Assembly: GCA_024516155.1 (NCBI GenBank)
Contig: JAJJXM010000006.1
Location: forward strand, 434,001 to 498,000
Length of the DNA stretch: 64,000 bases
Reading direction: 5' to 3'
Source: Pyronema omphalodes
Lineage: Eukaryota; Ascomycota; Pezizomycetes; Pezizales; Pyronemataceae
Shown: piece by piece, positions 22,865 to 33,552 of the stretch
How the letters are laid out: every line of letters starts with the position of its first letter
How positions within the stretch are numbered: the stretch's first letter is position 1
Translations under genes and position numbers: made by a program
The notes under the pieces: model-generated
Database searches by the model: none
Seen by the model: the letters and a program-made list of their open reading frames with translations, nothing else
Told to the model about the DNA's origin: nothing

Positions 22865-24991
22865 ATGGCACCACCCGCAATATTCTCCTCTCCACAGCAC
22901 TCTCAATCCCCCTCCCCCTCCCCCAAGCCATCAAAACACCATCCCTTCTTCCCCTCCGCCGCCAACTTCAAAACACAAGAAAAAAGCCGTAGTCCCCACT
23001 CCTCCAGTCCATCACGATCACCGCCCTCAACTCTAAAACCCTATCCCCCCATTCCCCCCATCTACAGCCACCTCCTTTCCCTCCCTTCTCTCGCCGCCCC
23101 ATTTCTTCCCCACCATATCCTACAAGCATACCCCGCCAGTATCCAGTCTCTCCTACCACTCCTTTCCTCTCTCGACGAAAAACTCCTTGCCCTTCTCCCA
23201 CAACGAAGCAAAAACTGGACACATTCATTCCTTACCGCGTTTCTTCTTTCGTCTCGATCGCAGCTAGCGGTGGATAGGAAGCTTGGGTTTTTACTACAAG
23301 GACACGGAGGATCGAGGGAGGAGGTGGCAGCGAGACTGTTATGGGCTGTTGGAGGATGGAAGGAGGCGGGGTATCAGGGGAAAGGAGGGGAGCAGGTAAA
23401 GTGGCAGATTGATGGGTTGTTGGCGGGATTTGCGGAACCGGGATTGGAGATGGATGTGGTTAGGTTAGAGGAGGCGGGGGAGACGGTGGTGGTTTGGACG
23501 GGGGGAAGGGCATGGGAGGTGGGGTTGTTTAGAGGTGGGAAAAGGAGGGGGGTGGCGGAGTTGCAGGAGGAATTGGAGGAGATTGTCGCGGCGGGGGAGT
23601 ATTTGGTAAGTTTCCTCTTTTTTTTTTTGGCAGGTTTATGTATGAGAGGGTTGTGATCTGCGGCGTGTGTTGAGCTGGGAATTGCCCTAAAACACCCGGG
23701 GAGCTAGCTGCTACATACATAGCTCAACTTCAAGCTTCAAGCTTCAGCTCCAAAGCTCCAAAAAAAATCTTTACTGATACAATTTGATCTCCCCAGCCTG
23801 AACCAACACCCTCAATCTCAGCCCTATCCCACCGCCTCCCCCGCGCCGAATGGGCCCGCGCAAAAGACGCCCTCGGCGGCGGCGACTCCATGGTCCGCCT
23901 CCACAACTCCCTCCTCACCGTCTCCTTAGAGCCCTACGCACTTCCCATTGGCACCGCAGCCGCACTTGACGACATCCGCGGCAACACACCATCTCCCAAC
24001 CGATTCGCCGACCAAACCTGCGGCCTAATAATCTACGCCGACGGCCGTGCAGGTTTAACCGTCGACCGTACAGTAGCCGACCTGCACGCGGGATTACAAC
24101 TAGGAAGCTGGTTAAGTGAAGTTTCCGCAGCCGCACCCCTTGGAGAACCAGCTCCTCTTCCGCAGTTACCACACGGAGAACAAAGAGGGAGAGAAGCGGC
24201 TATTGCTCAGCTTAAATGGCAGCAGGAAATGATGAGGAGAAGACCTAGACAGTTGAAGTTTCCGAAACTTAGAGCCCCCAAAGGTATTCCGTTGGCTTAT
24301 GTTGATGCGGTACCGAGGATTGTGCAAGCGGTTACTTTGGGGGGTATGGGCTTGGACCATCAGAAACGGCAGTTATGTCTTTTGCTAGCACTACAGAAAT
24401 CCGTGGGACCAAGAGAGGCGATAGTGGTTTCGGTTCCGCAGACGGGAATTGTGAATGGACGGGAAGATTGGGTTATGGGGATTACAGAGGAGATGGTATC
24501 TTTCTGGTCCGAGGGGGAGAATAAAGAAGCTTTTGAAAAAGCTTTAAAAAGTCTAGAAAAACGCACCACCGGTAAGTTGCATTTGGATATAGATATAGAT
24601 TATAATTCTAAAACCCAAATAATTACTAACAACACAAACAGAAAAACACTTCCCCTTCTATCTAACCACCTTACTAGTTCCCGCCCTAAACACCCTCCCC
24701 TCCAGTCCCGCGCTAGAAACAATCAAGAAAGTTATCCGCATAGCATCAGGAGCAGGTGCGGAAATCCAATTCTCGGGATTGGAAATAAAAGATGGAGAAG
24801 GAGGTGTCGAGGCGGGTTTAAGTAGCATTGATGGCCCTAATAAACTCAGCGTCTTTTACCTTGCGAGGGAAGATGATGAGGTCGAGGTTGCGTTCTCGGC
24901 AACTGGTCATTGGAGGTGGCAGGTCGATGGGGTTGTGGAACGGTTTTTGAGGGCTTGGGAGGATGTTGTGAGGGTTGCTGTTGAGGTCTAA
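22865..24991 (+). CDS. Carnitine/choline acyltransferase-like protein lacking the catalytic histidine
   Basis: A 621-residue protein, the normal size of the carnitine/choline O-acyltransferase family. Exons are 22865-23605, 23797-24571 and 24642-24991. Family landmarks appear in order: a Pro-rich start with PPIPPIYSHL, NRFADQTCGLIIYADGRAG (normally NRWFDK...NGxxG), then VDRTVAD where active enzymes have a [DE]HSxxD-type motif, then a segment ending NGREDW where the family has GRTE, and HFPFYLTTL and FSATGHWRW near the end. The catalytic His is replaced by Arg at residue 338, and the conserved Thr/Tyr/Glu around GRTE is also altered. It is therefore probably not a normal acyltransferase. A Ser/Pro-rich N-terminus replaces any clear presequence. 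The first intron (191 nt) is long for this window, and the reading through both introns is supported by phase and by family alignment. Confidence 0.75.
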
Positions 24992-25110
24992 AGGGGGAGG
25001 GGTGGGGGGGTGGGGGGTAGGGAGAGGGGGCAAGGGGGTAGTGGGTGGTAGGTGGTGGGTGGGGGCAGGGGGGCGGGGGGGGGCGGGGGGTGGGGATGGT
25101 AGTATGAAAA
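24992..25110 (+). repeat. G-rich tract with many G-runs
   Basis: Directly after the acyltransferase-like stop codon the plus strand has repeated runs of three to nine G separated by T, A or C. Such a sequence could form G-quadruplexes in DNA or in the 3' UTR of the transcript. Confidence 0.8.
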
Positions 25111-25237
25111 CATTACTTCTCGCACGCAGCTCCAAAAAGAAGAGTTTTCTAGATTCTATACAGACGTAGATATAGAGATATATAGGAAAAACAATCAATT
25201 ATTAGACTAGAATATTAGCGGTTAGTAATCTGTGGAT

Positions 25238-25302
25238 AGTAGTCGGTGGTTAGTCGGTGGTTAGTCGGTGGTTAGTAGGGTGGTTAGTCGGTGGTTGGTA
25301 GA
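25238..25302 (+). repeat. GTCGGTGGTTA tandem repeat
   Basis: About four to five imperfect copies of GTCGGTGGTTA, one of them varied to GTAGGGTGGTTA. Confidence 0.75.
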
Positions 25303-25381
25303 TTATATTCACAACAGTCAATCGATAGTTAGTCTATACAACCATTCCTTATATATTTGATTGAAAAGTTCTATGAGATGA

Positions 25382-25477
25382 GGATTCGGGATTCGGGATT
25401 TGGGATTTGGGATTTGGGATTTGGGATTTGGGATTTGGGATTCGGGATTTGGGATTCGGGATTTGGGATTCGGGATT
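25382..25477 (+). repeat. Heptamer tandem array GGGATTT/GGGATTC
   Basis: About 13 head-to-tail 7-mers, alternating between GGGATTT and GGGATTC. It is not a rotation of the TTAGGG or TTTAGGG telomere units. Confidence 0.85.
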
Positions 25478-25620
25478 GTTGGTTGGTTATTGCTTAGATA
25501 TAGATATAGATATATATAGTAGATATCAGTAAAATAAACTACAGAAAATACTTTCATCAAAATACTTTCATCAATAACTAAATCAACATCATTAAAATAT
25601 AGTCTGGATCAAATAATTAA

Positions 25621-25646
25621 GTGTGTGTGTGTGTGTGTGTGTGTGT
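25621..25646 (+). repeat. GT dinucleotide microsatellite
   Basis: Thirteen GT units, followed by two GTGTGTAGGGAGAGGGGG-like segments. Confidence 0.9.
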
Positions 25647-26483
25647 AGGGAGAGGGGGGGTGTGTGTAGGGAGAGGGGGTGATAAATACTGTAGCAAAAA
25701 AAAAAAAAAAACAATGGGATGAAAATAGCAAAAAATATGCTTAAAAAACAAACAAAAAGCACCAACAGCACCAACAACAAAAAAAAAAAAAAAAACCAAA
25801 AGCCGCATGTTAAGATAAAACGAAATGCAATATTTTTTTTTAAAAAAATCCAGTTATATGGTGGTATCGAGAGAGAGAAAAAAAGATGAAGATGAAGATG
25901 AAGATGAAGATGGATAAGATAAGATAAGCTAGGATAATAACAACAATAACAACAATAAAAAAACAATAAAAAACGAAAAAACGAAGTAATAACAAAAAAC
26001 GAAAATGAAAAAAAAAAAAAATAAAAAAATAAAAAACAGGAAAACGAGATGACAGGGACAAAAAAAAAAAACAAGACACATGGGCAAGCAAAAAAACAGT
26101 CATAGAAAAATGTTTACAGGACCAATACAGGACCTTACATCGACAACCAGCATTACAAACGGGATCGTTCTTCAGAAGGAAAAAAAAAAGACAAAAAAAC
26201 CCCCCACCATCACCACCATCACCACCAGGATATTAATCACCTCCTCTTACTCCATCCCAATCACCTCCTCTTACTTCATCCCATCCCATCCCGTCCCATC
26301 CAAATCCAAATCCAAATCCATCACAATAAAACCCCGTCGATATAATAATGCCGCCGTTAACGAAGACCAATGACGCTCTAATGGTAAAAATAAAAAATAA
26401 AAAATCAGCCGGATGTTGCTTTTGCTTTTTTGTGGGGGAGGTTTTATAGCATTCTCTGTCGTAGACGTTTCCACCAGCGGGGT

Positions 26484-28081
26484 TCAGAAAACTGGGTAGT
26501 GGTGATGCTGTCGGGACTCTCCAAGGTTACCTACCATTTCTAGAGTCCAAACGCGACGAATCCAAACTTTAAGTTTTCCCTCTACACCCTCGACATTCTC
26601 GAGCTCCAATCCCTCCCACCAGCAACGGCGCTATACCATAGTAGTTAGTGCGAGTCCCTGCATCTTATATGGGAGGGGAAGAGGGAAATAATAGCTTACC
26701 GCTGGCTTTCTCCAGAAAAGCAACAACTTTTGCGCCATGTTGACAACATTGCTGTCCTTATCCTTTGTATCAGTTCTAAGTCTTGCCAATGCAAGACTGC
26801 AGATAACGGCCTTGTTAGGTTCACCAGCACGGTGACCCCAGGTGTCATTAGCATCGAAACCACTATTTCCGTCAGCAGCTTCCAGGGCCATATAGCTCGA
26901 AAAAAACTTCAATTACCCAGCGGTTAACATCTCAATAAGATGCTGCTCAGTAGTTCCGGTATCATCGGTTCTTCTCAGTCCTGAGAAAATACCATCCTGC
27001 TTCAACAACACCTTTCCGGCGGCGCGCTTAACCTCAATCATCTCCTGACGAGTAAGAGGACGTCCTCCTTCGCGCTTGGGCGGTATCGCGTAAAAGTCAA
27101 GATCCTCGCGGAGAACAATGATTCCTGCGCGGTCTTGCAGGACGCTGGTAGGGCTTGACGGCGCATCTCTTGCCTCATCCTCCTCATCCATAGACTGAGG
27201 AGTGATAGTAGACGACACCTTACGGAAGAAGTCGAGCATGTACTGCAAGCAGTTGGGATCGAACTTTATGTTATTGTCAGTAGCTGTTACCTAGGGGGGG
27301 ATAACCCCCAAACCGCAACCCAAAACCAAAACATACATCGACTATGTAAATACCATCATCGTGGTAAGAGTTCACCTGACCATCAGGGAAAAGACCGTTC
27401 GGGAATAACGACAACAAAACGAATTCGGGGAGCGTCAGAAGTTCGTCGCGCGACAAAATGAATTGAGTTCCTCTAGCAAGCACAGACAGTACTATGATAA
27501 GCGAGCGCTCCACGACAAGATCGGTTATAACGGAGGAGGGGGCAGGCAAAAAAAAAAGAGAAGTATCGCAAGCTACCGTAGGTCCAATGTTAAGTTCTCC
27601 TCGCCCGTGCCAGATGCATCTGTGAATCTGAATGTTAGCTGAAGCTTTGGGGTAGACAAGGGGTCCTTGCGCGATGTGTGATCGTACCTCCTAGAGTTTG
27701 AAGAGGAGGGCCTCCCTGCTGAACCTGTGTAATAATGCTCGATGATCCTCCAGCGGCTGCCATGCTGAAAACAAACGACTGTAATGGGGAGGTAGCTTCT
27801 GTGTAAGGTGGTGGAGGCGGATCTGGATCCTGCTTGCTGTAAGAGGGCGACGGTTGCGCCTGAATACTCGTAAGATCCGGAGACTTTTTGGAAGCAGCAA
27901 CAGCAGCAACAGTAGCAGCGACTTGAGCCTCGGCGGTGGTGGTGTTGGTGGTGGCTTCTACTATTTCGTCGTAGGGCAATGGGGGTTGGGGTTGCTGCGC
28001 GGTCGACGACGGCGGAGTAACTATCTCAGGAGTAGATGAGGGTTCGGGGGAGGAGAGCGGTGGATCTTCGGTGGACGACAC
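26484..28081 (-). CDS. WHI2-like BTB/POZ-type growth and stress regulator
   Basis: A 409-residue protein. Exons (minus) are 28081-27688, 27619-27577, 27472-27337, 27263-26917, 26862-26700 and 26630-26484; every junction keeps frame. Whi2 proteins have a BTB/KCTD-like fold, bind the phosphatases Psr1/2 and restrain TORC1 growth signalling. The N-terminal 130 residues are disordered (Pro, Ser, Gln, Ala). The BTB-like core starts at about 143: LTLDLRGTQFILSRDEL, then LPEFVLLSLFPNGLFPDG, then VDFDPNCLQYMLDFFRK. The C-terminal half contains TWGHRAGEPNKAVICSLALA and WIRRVWTLEM, both as remembered from fungal homologues. The last residues are uncertain: reading on gives a stop at 26484, while a possible 43-nt intron would give a different end at 26444. 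Confidence 0.82.
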
Positions 28082-29002
28082 GTCGGGTACGTTCCTGGTT
28101 TGGCACTAGAGGTATGAGCGGAGAGCTGGAGATTGGCGTCAGCGGTCATGCGGCGATGCGGAAAGAAAATCGGGCGGCGGACAAAGAGCACGGAGTGAGC
28201 GAGGGGAGTCCAGGCTTTCTTCGATGATGAGTGTTGTGATTGTGTCGGGTCGGGGGGTGGTTTTCCAGATCGTTACATAGGGGAGAGGGCTACCTGCTGG
28301 GGGAGGCAGTGGGTGGTGTTGGCGCTTAACTTGTCCACTCTAGTGGATGAAGGGGAGGCCGGAAATAATAATATGAATGCGAGACCATTGTACGGACGTC
28401 GGGAGATTAGCAGTTGGTTTAATGGCGGTGAGGGAGATTTGTTTGGATAATAGTATGAAATCACGCTTTGTTTCGCTTGTTTTTTTTCTGTTTCAAGCCG
28501 GTGGCCGTTGGTGTGCTCTAGCCATGAAACTTGTTAAAAGGGATTACTGGAACCATGGACGCGAAATGGGGGGAGACGATGGGGAGTGGGGTGGGAATAA
28601 CAGGCGAACGGATAGGCAGTAAACAATAACAACAACAATAGGGCTGGCCCACGAATACAATAAAACACAATAAAATTCGATAAAAACACCGTGTACGGCT
28701 GTGGGAAGGGGAAGTTGCATTTTGACAGCTTTGAGGGCCTCGGCAGGAACCCGGCTGTCAAAAAGTGGGAATACATAAAACCTGCGAAATTGGTTTTTCG
28801 GTACAGTTTATTATTACATATCCACATGTGCATACTTGCTTCATCTGATTGAAAGTTGATTCACATGAAACATTTGAACTCTTTACATACATACAGAAAA
28901 AAAATATATATTTACTCCCAACGCCTTTACAACCAAATCAAATAGAAAAGAAAAAAAAAGAATTCAAAATAATCCAACCCCCCAATTAACCCCTACTATC
29001 CT
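28082..29002. other. Intergenic between PEX20 and the WHI2-like gene
   Basis: PEX20 3' flank and upstream region of the WHI2-like gene, both on the minus strand. No coding signal; the PEX20-proximal part is A-rich (28898-28960). Confidence 0.5.
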
Positions 29003-30014
29003 CTAATTCTTATTAGTCTCCACCATCTTATGTCCCTCAACAACAACCTCATGATCCCTCAACCTTCTCATCAATGCCAAAAAATTGCTATTCTGAAACT
29101 TGGTACTAGTATCCGACTTGACAGAATCCAACAACTGACCAGCAGTCCTAGCCAAATCATCCTGATCCTTTATAAAGCTCTCCTTCTCTGGTTCCTTTCC
29201 CTTATCCTGGACGACCGGCGTGGGGTGGTCGAAAGCAGGTTCAAAGGGTGTAAAAGCCTGATCAAAAGACGGACCGGCATTGACCTCCCTAGCAGCTTCC
29301 GCAAACGCTTGTTCAAACGCACTCTCATCGAACTGAAACTCCTGGGCCCCCTGTGTTCTCTGTAGTGGTTCCTGCTGCATCCCCATTCCTCCCATCTCCA
29401 TACCCAACCCAGAAAATTGCGGGGTGTAGTTACTCGCCGCAAAACCAGTTTGCGGGGAATAACTCTGCTGCTGTTGCGGCGGCTGCATCTGCATCCTCTG
29501 CGAAAACTCCAACCCCCAACTCGGTGTTTGATTCAGCTGTTGATGCATCATATTCTGCTGCTGCTGATGTTGATGTTGATGCTGGTGTTGTCCAATATTC
29601 AAATTCTGAAAATCCATCGCCCAAGACGGTTGCTGCTGTAGCTGAGGAGACCCGAACTGTTGCTGATGTAGCTGCTGTGGCGACTGAAGACCAGGTGCGA
29701 GCTGTCCCGAAGAAAACGCATCGAATTCATTATCCACCCATCCCGACTGTGGTGTAGAAGTTCTAAAGTTCTATATAGATAGATAGCAAATAACCCGCGT
29801 CAGCTTATGATCCGTGTAAAGAGACCGTGCATGTAGCTATCGGTAAAGCCATAAGGCTGGCCATGTTGTTTCTAGCTACCGCAAAGGATTGGACAGCTCA
29901 TACCTGCTGTGAACTTCCACCAGCTCGGAATCGGTCTTGTTGGAATGATCTATCTGCGCTGGTATGTTTCTGAAGGTTCTGAAGGGCGTTTGAAGGACCG
30001 CAAAGAGCTGCCAT
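29003..30014 (-). CDS. pex20: Peroxin 20, co-receptor for PTS2 protein import
   Basis: A 292-residue protein with exons 30014-29904 and 29770-29003, joined in phase 0. PEX20 works with Pex7 to bring PTS2-tagged enzymes into peroxisomes and recycles through mono-ubiquitination of an N-terminal cysteine; here C5 in MAALCGPSNALQNLQKH is that residue. The middle is Gln-rich and disordered, with WAMDF and WGLEF, the WxxxF motifs that bind Pex14/Pex13. The C-terminal segment DLARTAGQLLDSVKSDTS followed by KFQNSNFLALMRRLRD is the Pex7-binding domain shared with Pex5L, Pex18 and Pex21. The first exon could be missed because the second is open to 29770; its match to the family N-terminus settles the start. 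Confidence 0.92.
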
Positions 30015-31141
30015 CGTGTTGTCTGGCGGTTACGATTCGAGATCTGGAGATTCTTGCGTGATTTTGACGGGTTCGGGAATCTAGTTTTGCTATGATCCAC
30101 GAATCTTTTCGCGGTCTTGAAGGTGGATTTGAGGTGTTCGGAGTTCGGTATAGCTCGGAGTACGTTCGGTGTTCTCGGTCTCTCGGTCTCTCGGTCTCTT
30201 CGGTCTTGGTGGTGGTGGTGGTTGTAGGGTAGTGGGGTAACTTCGCGGATTTGGGGTATACAATTTTCCGGGAGCTTAGTTCGATGGTAGTGTAATGTAA
30301 TCGCAAGTTCAGTTGATTTTCAGTACTTTCGAATCGCGTCAAGAGAAGAGGTGGCGGAAGGAATCTCGTAGAAAAATAAACAAGTTGGCTGGCTGGCTGG
30401 CTGGCTATGGGAGATCTTCTAATAATGTACCTCCGTCAAGCTCGCTTGTGAAGGTTAAGGTAACCTTTGGTAACTCAACTTGCGTACCTCGGTAACTACT
30501 AGAATGGCTGAGTGACTGAGTGACTGAATGAGTGAGGGTGGGTGGGTATGGCGTATGGCGTATGCACCGCGGTATGTGGTACACAGGTAAGCTATGCGAT
30601 GAGGGGAAGATCGCGTGACACAAGAAGAAAGCTGCGACCGACGGATCTGAGGCAAGAGAAGAAGAAGAAGAAGAAGCGTGACTGGATGAATTTTGAAAGG
30701 ACGGACGCGCCGAGATGTTCGGGCCCGATAAGATACGTAGAGATATACAAGATAACTTGCCGATTACCGTTGGCTGCACTCGGTTCCTATTCTCGGGATC
30801 ACATGAAGCTTGCAAGTTCAGAGCTCGGTGAGTCAAGAGCTACTTTTACTAATAAGCAAAGCAGTCGTACAAAGCTTCGCATGCCGAATCTATCACACGC
30901 GACACCAAGTATCACCACGCGATAACATCTGATGAGTCTCTTATGCTTCTGGGAAGTTTGTGTTTCTATGAATAGACTATTAATTCAAGAACGCTCTATC
31001 AAACTAATCTACGCCTGCAATGATCAAACAAAAACAATCTACCAATGCGTGATATCTCATGACCGCCCGTTCATCTACTCTTCGTCACCCTCGTAGTCTT
31101 TAATAATCTACTAATCCAACCCTGTATTCATCCACAGCTCT
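30015..31141. other. Intergenic: PEX20 upstream region
   Basis: No gene. It contains microsatellites: CGGTCTCT units at 30172-30203, GGCT units at 30386-30407, GAGTGACT-like units at 30509-30535 and a GAA run at 30657-30675. The genes on both sides are on the minus strand, so this is the promoter of PEX20 and the 3' flank of the PPPDE gene. Confidence 0.5.
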
Positions 31142-32969
31142 CTATGCACCCACCAACTCCGCCACCTCTTTCAGCAACGCCTTCTCCACCTTCAGCTCAC
31201 CCTTCATTTTCTCCTCCAGCACCGCTTTCGCCTCCACTCCCTCCATAATATCCTTCACCTCACTACCCTCCGGAACACAATAAACCACCAATGCCAAAGC
31301 AATCACTAATGCCTTGACCACCTCCTCACTACTTTGTTCCTCCTTAATAGCCTCCACAAACCCAATCGCCATCTCCACCAACTTCTCATCCCCAATAACC
31401 TCTTTAGCAGCCGTACTTCTTTCCTTCTGTACATGCGTAGCCATCATAAACGCCACAACACTAGCCGCAACTCTCAACGCCGCATGCTCTTTATCAAGCA
31501 AGAACGTAGTAATCATCGAAACCACCAATGAGAGTAAAGGTTCCTGACATAAATGACCAGCCCACAGCGGGGAGGTGAAAAGGTTGACAACAGCCTGAGT
31601 GGTGACTAGTTGAAGATTGTAGGGTGTTTCCGGACGAAGTGAGTATTCAATCATAGCCTTTATCGTCTTGTGATCAGCCTCCTCTGCAAACCAACCAGAG
31701 ACTCTAGGGTCCGCCAAGGAGGCGCGGAATAGGTCGACGAGAGGGAATAAGACATCGACCGGTAGCTCATTGAAGGCGGTGCAAAGGAATTTCGCCCAAC
31801 CGGACTCGTTGGGGACAGGGGCGTTTTTGCTACCCTCTTGTTCGCGGTGCTGTAGAAACGAAATAAGGGAAGCAACATTAGGGTCTTCTGCTGCGGAACC
31901 GAGCCGGGGCTTGACTTTGTCGATTGGTGGGACTTTGTTGAAGATAGTTTGGTTCCGGGAGGCGATCATGGTTTCTGCCATCACATTGTGGATGGGGATC
32001 TTCATGTGTCTGTGAGGAGGGAAGGCATCGTTTATCATCATTGAAATCTCGGTTTCCATATCCCCCTTCAAACCGCCACGCCAGGTGGAAAGCTGGGCGC
32101 CTTTGGACCAGGTGATGAAGGTTGGAGTGGCGGATATACGGTAGTGGCTGCCGATGTCTTGTTGGATACCGACGTCGATTTTAACGAAAGTTGCGCGGGG
32201 GTTCTGTTCGGCGAGAGAGAGGAAGTGGGGTTCTGCTAGCTTGCAGGGAGGACAGGTGGCGGAGGTAAAGAATGCTGCCACTGCGGGGGAGTTCTTAATA
32301 AGGTTTTCAAACTCCTGGACTGAGCGGACGGTTTTGATGGGGGTGTTTTGGACGGCGGTAGGGCGAGGAGGTGGGGCAGCCGCAGCTGGAGTTGGCGCTT
32401 GGGTGATGGGCCGCAACTGGGCTTCTAGAGCGGGTCGCATCATCTGACCGAAGGGGGTTTTGAGGACTTCTTGAGGGAGGTTCTTGATCTTTTCCGGGAT
32501 ACCACGGCCGGTAAGGAACATGGAGAGATCGGCCGTGAAGTTGTTACAGTTGTGCATAAAGAGATCGTAGGCTTCCATAGTGTAGGTTGAGCGCATGGAA
32601 TCAATGTATTCAACAATCACCTCCTCGGGGAGAGATGTCGTTCCGAGGTTGATAATCTCCATTGGTTTTCCGTGGTGAGTTGCACCAGGGAGAGAGGATT
32701 GGATTCCGGCGCCGTAGTACCATTCTTTGCCGTCGATCACGATGGAGGTGTGGTAGACTGCGTCGATTTGGATTCCGAGAAAGGCCATGGACATCTGGAA
32801 ATGTCTGTCAGTCTTGGGCTCATCTAGTTTGGTTCAGATTTCGTAGGAGGTAGCTTACAGTGCGCGCCAGACCTATGAAATGTCAGTACACATTGCTGGA
32901 GCTTCAAGATGGGTAAGATGTACCTTGGGAGAGGTCATAAACATAGAGCTGTACGGATCTTTCCGTCAT
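31142..32969 (-). CDS. PPPDE (DeSI-type) peptidase - thioredoxin - PUL domain protein
   Basis: A 570-residue, three-domain protein. Exons are 32969-32924, 32872-32859 (only 14 nt) and 32794-31142. The PPPDE papain-like domain is at residues 1-about 120, starting VQLYVYDLSQGLAR; the catalytic pair is H35 in YHTSIV and C103 in HNCNNF. Such domains remove SUMO or ubiquitin. A thioredoxin domain follows at about 170-280 with the active pair C201-PP-C204. The last 230 residues form a helical PUL domain (residues about 335-568), which in Ufd3/PLAA binds Cdc48/p97. The domain order is known in fungal and animal relatives. The combination suggests a redox-linked deconjugating enzyme delivered to Cdc48, an inference. 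The tiny middle exon encodes part of GLART; skipping it would break the peptidase domain and the frame. Confidence 0.9.
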
Positions 32970-33552
32970 GTTGGTTGGTATTATCTGTGTAGTAGGAATG
33001 TAAAGAAGCCGAATAAAGTTTGAACGGAAAACTGTGATATCAAAAGAATGCTGGAGTATGAAAAGGACGAAGAGGTTGAAGTTATGTCCCACAGCTTTGG
33101 ATGCAGGTACATTTTAAGTTTATGTGGCTCGGTTTAGAACATTCCAGACTACTCTCACTAAGTGCGCGTAAGCTTCACCCAGTGTCCACAGCAACCAACA
33201 AAGAGCGCCGCGCAAGGTGGCAAGCGGAAGTCATGGAGCCCCGAAGGCTGAAGTCCGAAGCCATGTAAAGACCATCTTTCCATTTGGATCGGTGTCTAAG
33301 TAGCGACATCTACACTTTCTACACATTTATAAAATCCCCATCAGCCAGCAAAAGCAACCCCCCTAAGAAAACCATCTCAGGGTCTTTCTAACCCATGCCC
33401 AACCCCACTAAGCAAACACGCGCCTCACCAGATCCCGACTCCCGATCCCCGTGAATCAATGACGACATAGATCCCTGTTCCACAACCTCCACATCGGGAG
33501 CTTCCACCATCATAAATCCCCATCATACCCCATTCCTCTCTTCTTCCCCACA
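32970..33552. promoter_or_regulatory. Divergent intergenic region between the PPPDE gene and msrB
   Basis: 583 bp between two start codons that point away from each other, so it must hold both promoters. The msrB side (33340-33552) is rich in C and CCCC words. No single known site is convincing by eye. Confidence 0.55.

Larger units (their letters stand above)
24992..26483. other. Simple-sequence-rich intergenic region
   Basis: No gene. Nearly every part is low-complexity: a G-rich tract right after the stop codon, a GTCGGTGGTTA repeat, a GGGATTT/GGGATTC heptamer array, a GT dinucleotide run, many poly-A tracts, a GATGAA run and a CATCC-rich stretch. Long open frames on the minus strand here (phenylalanine/leucine-rich) reflect the A-runs only. 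Confidence 0.7.

Noticed and set aside
25382..25477. Telomere or CRISPR-like array
   Set aside because: The unit GGGATTY is not a telomere rotation and there are no spacers between units.
25592..26103. Phe/Leu/His-rich minus-strand frames
   Set aside because: Created by poly-A and GT tracts; pure low complexity.
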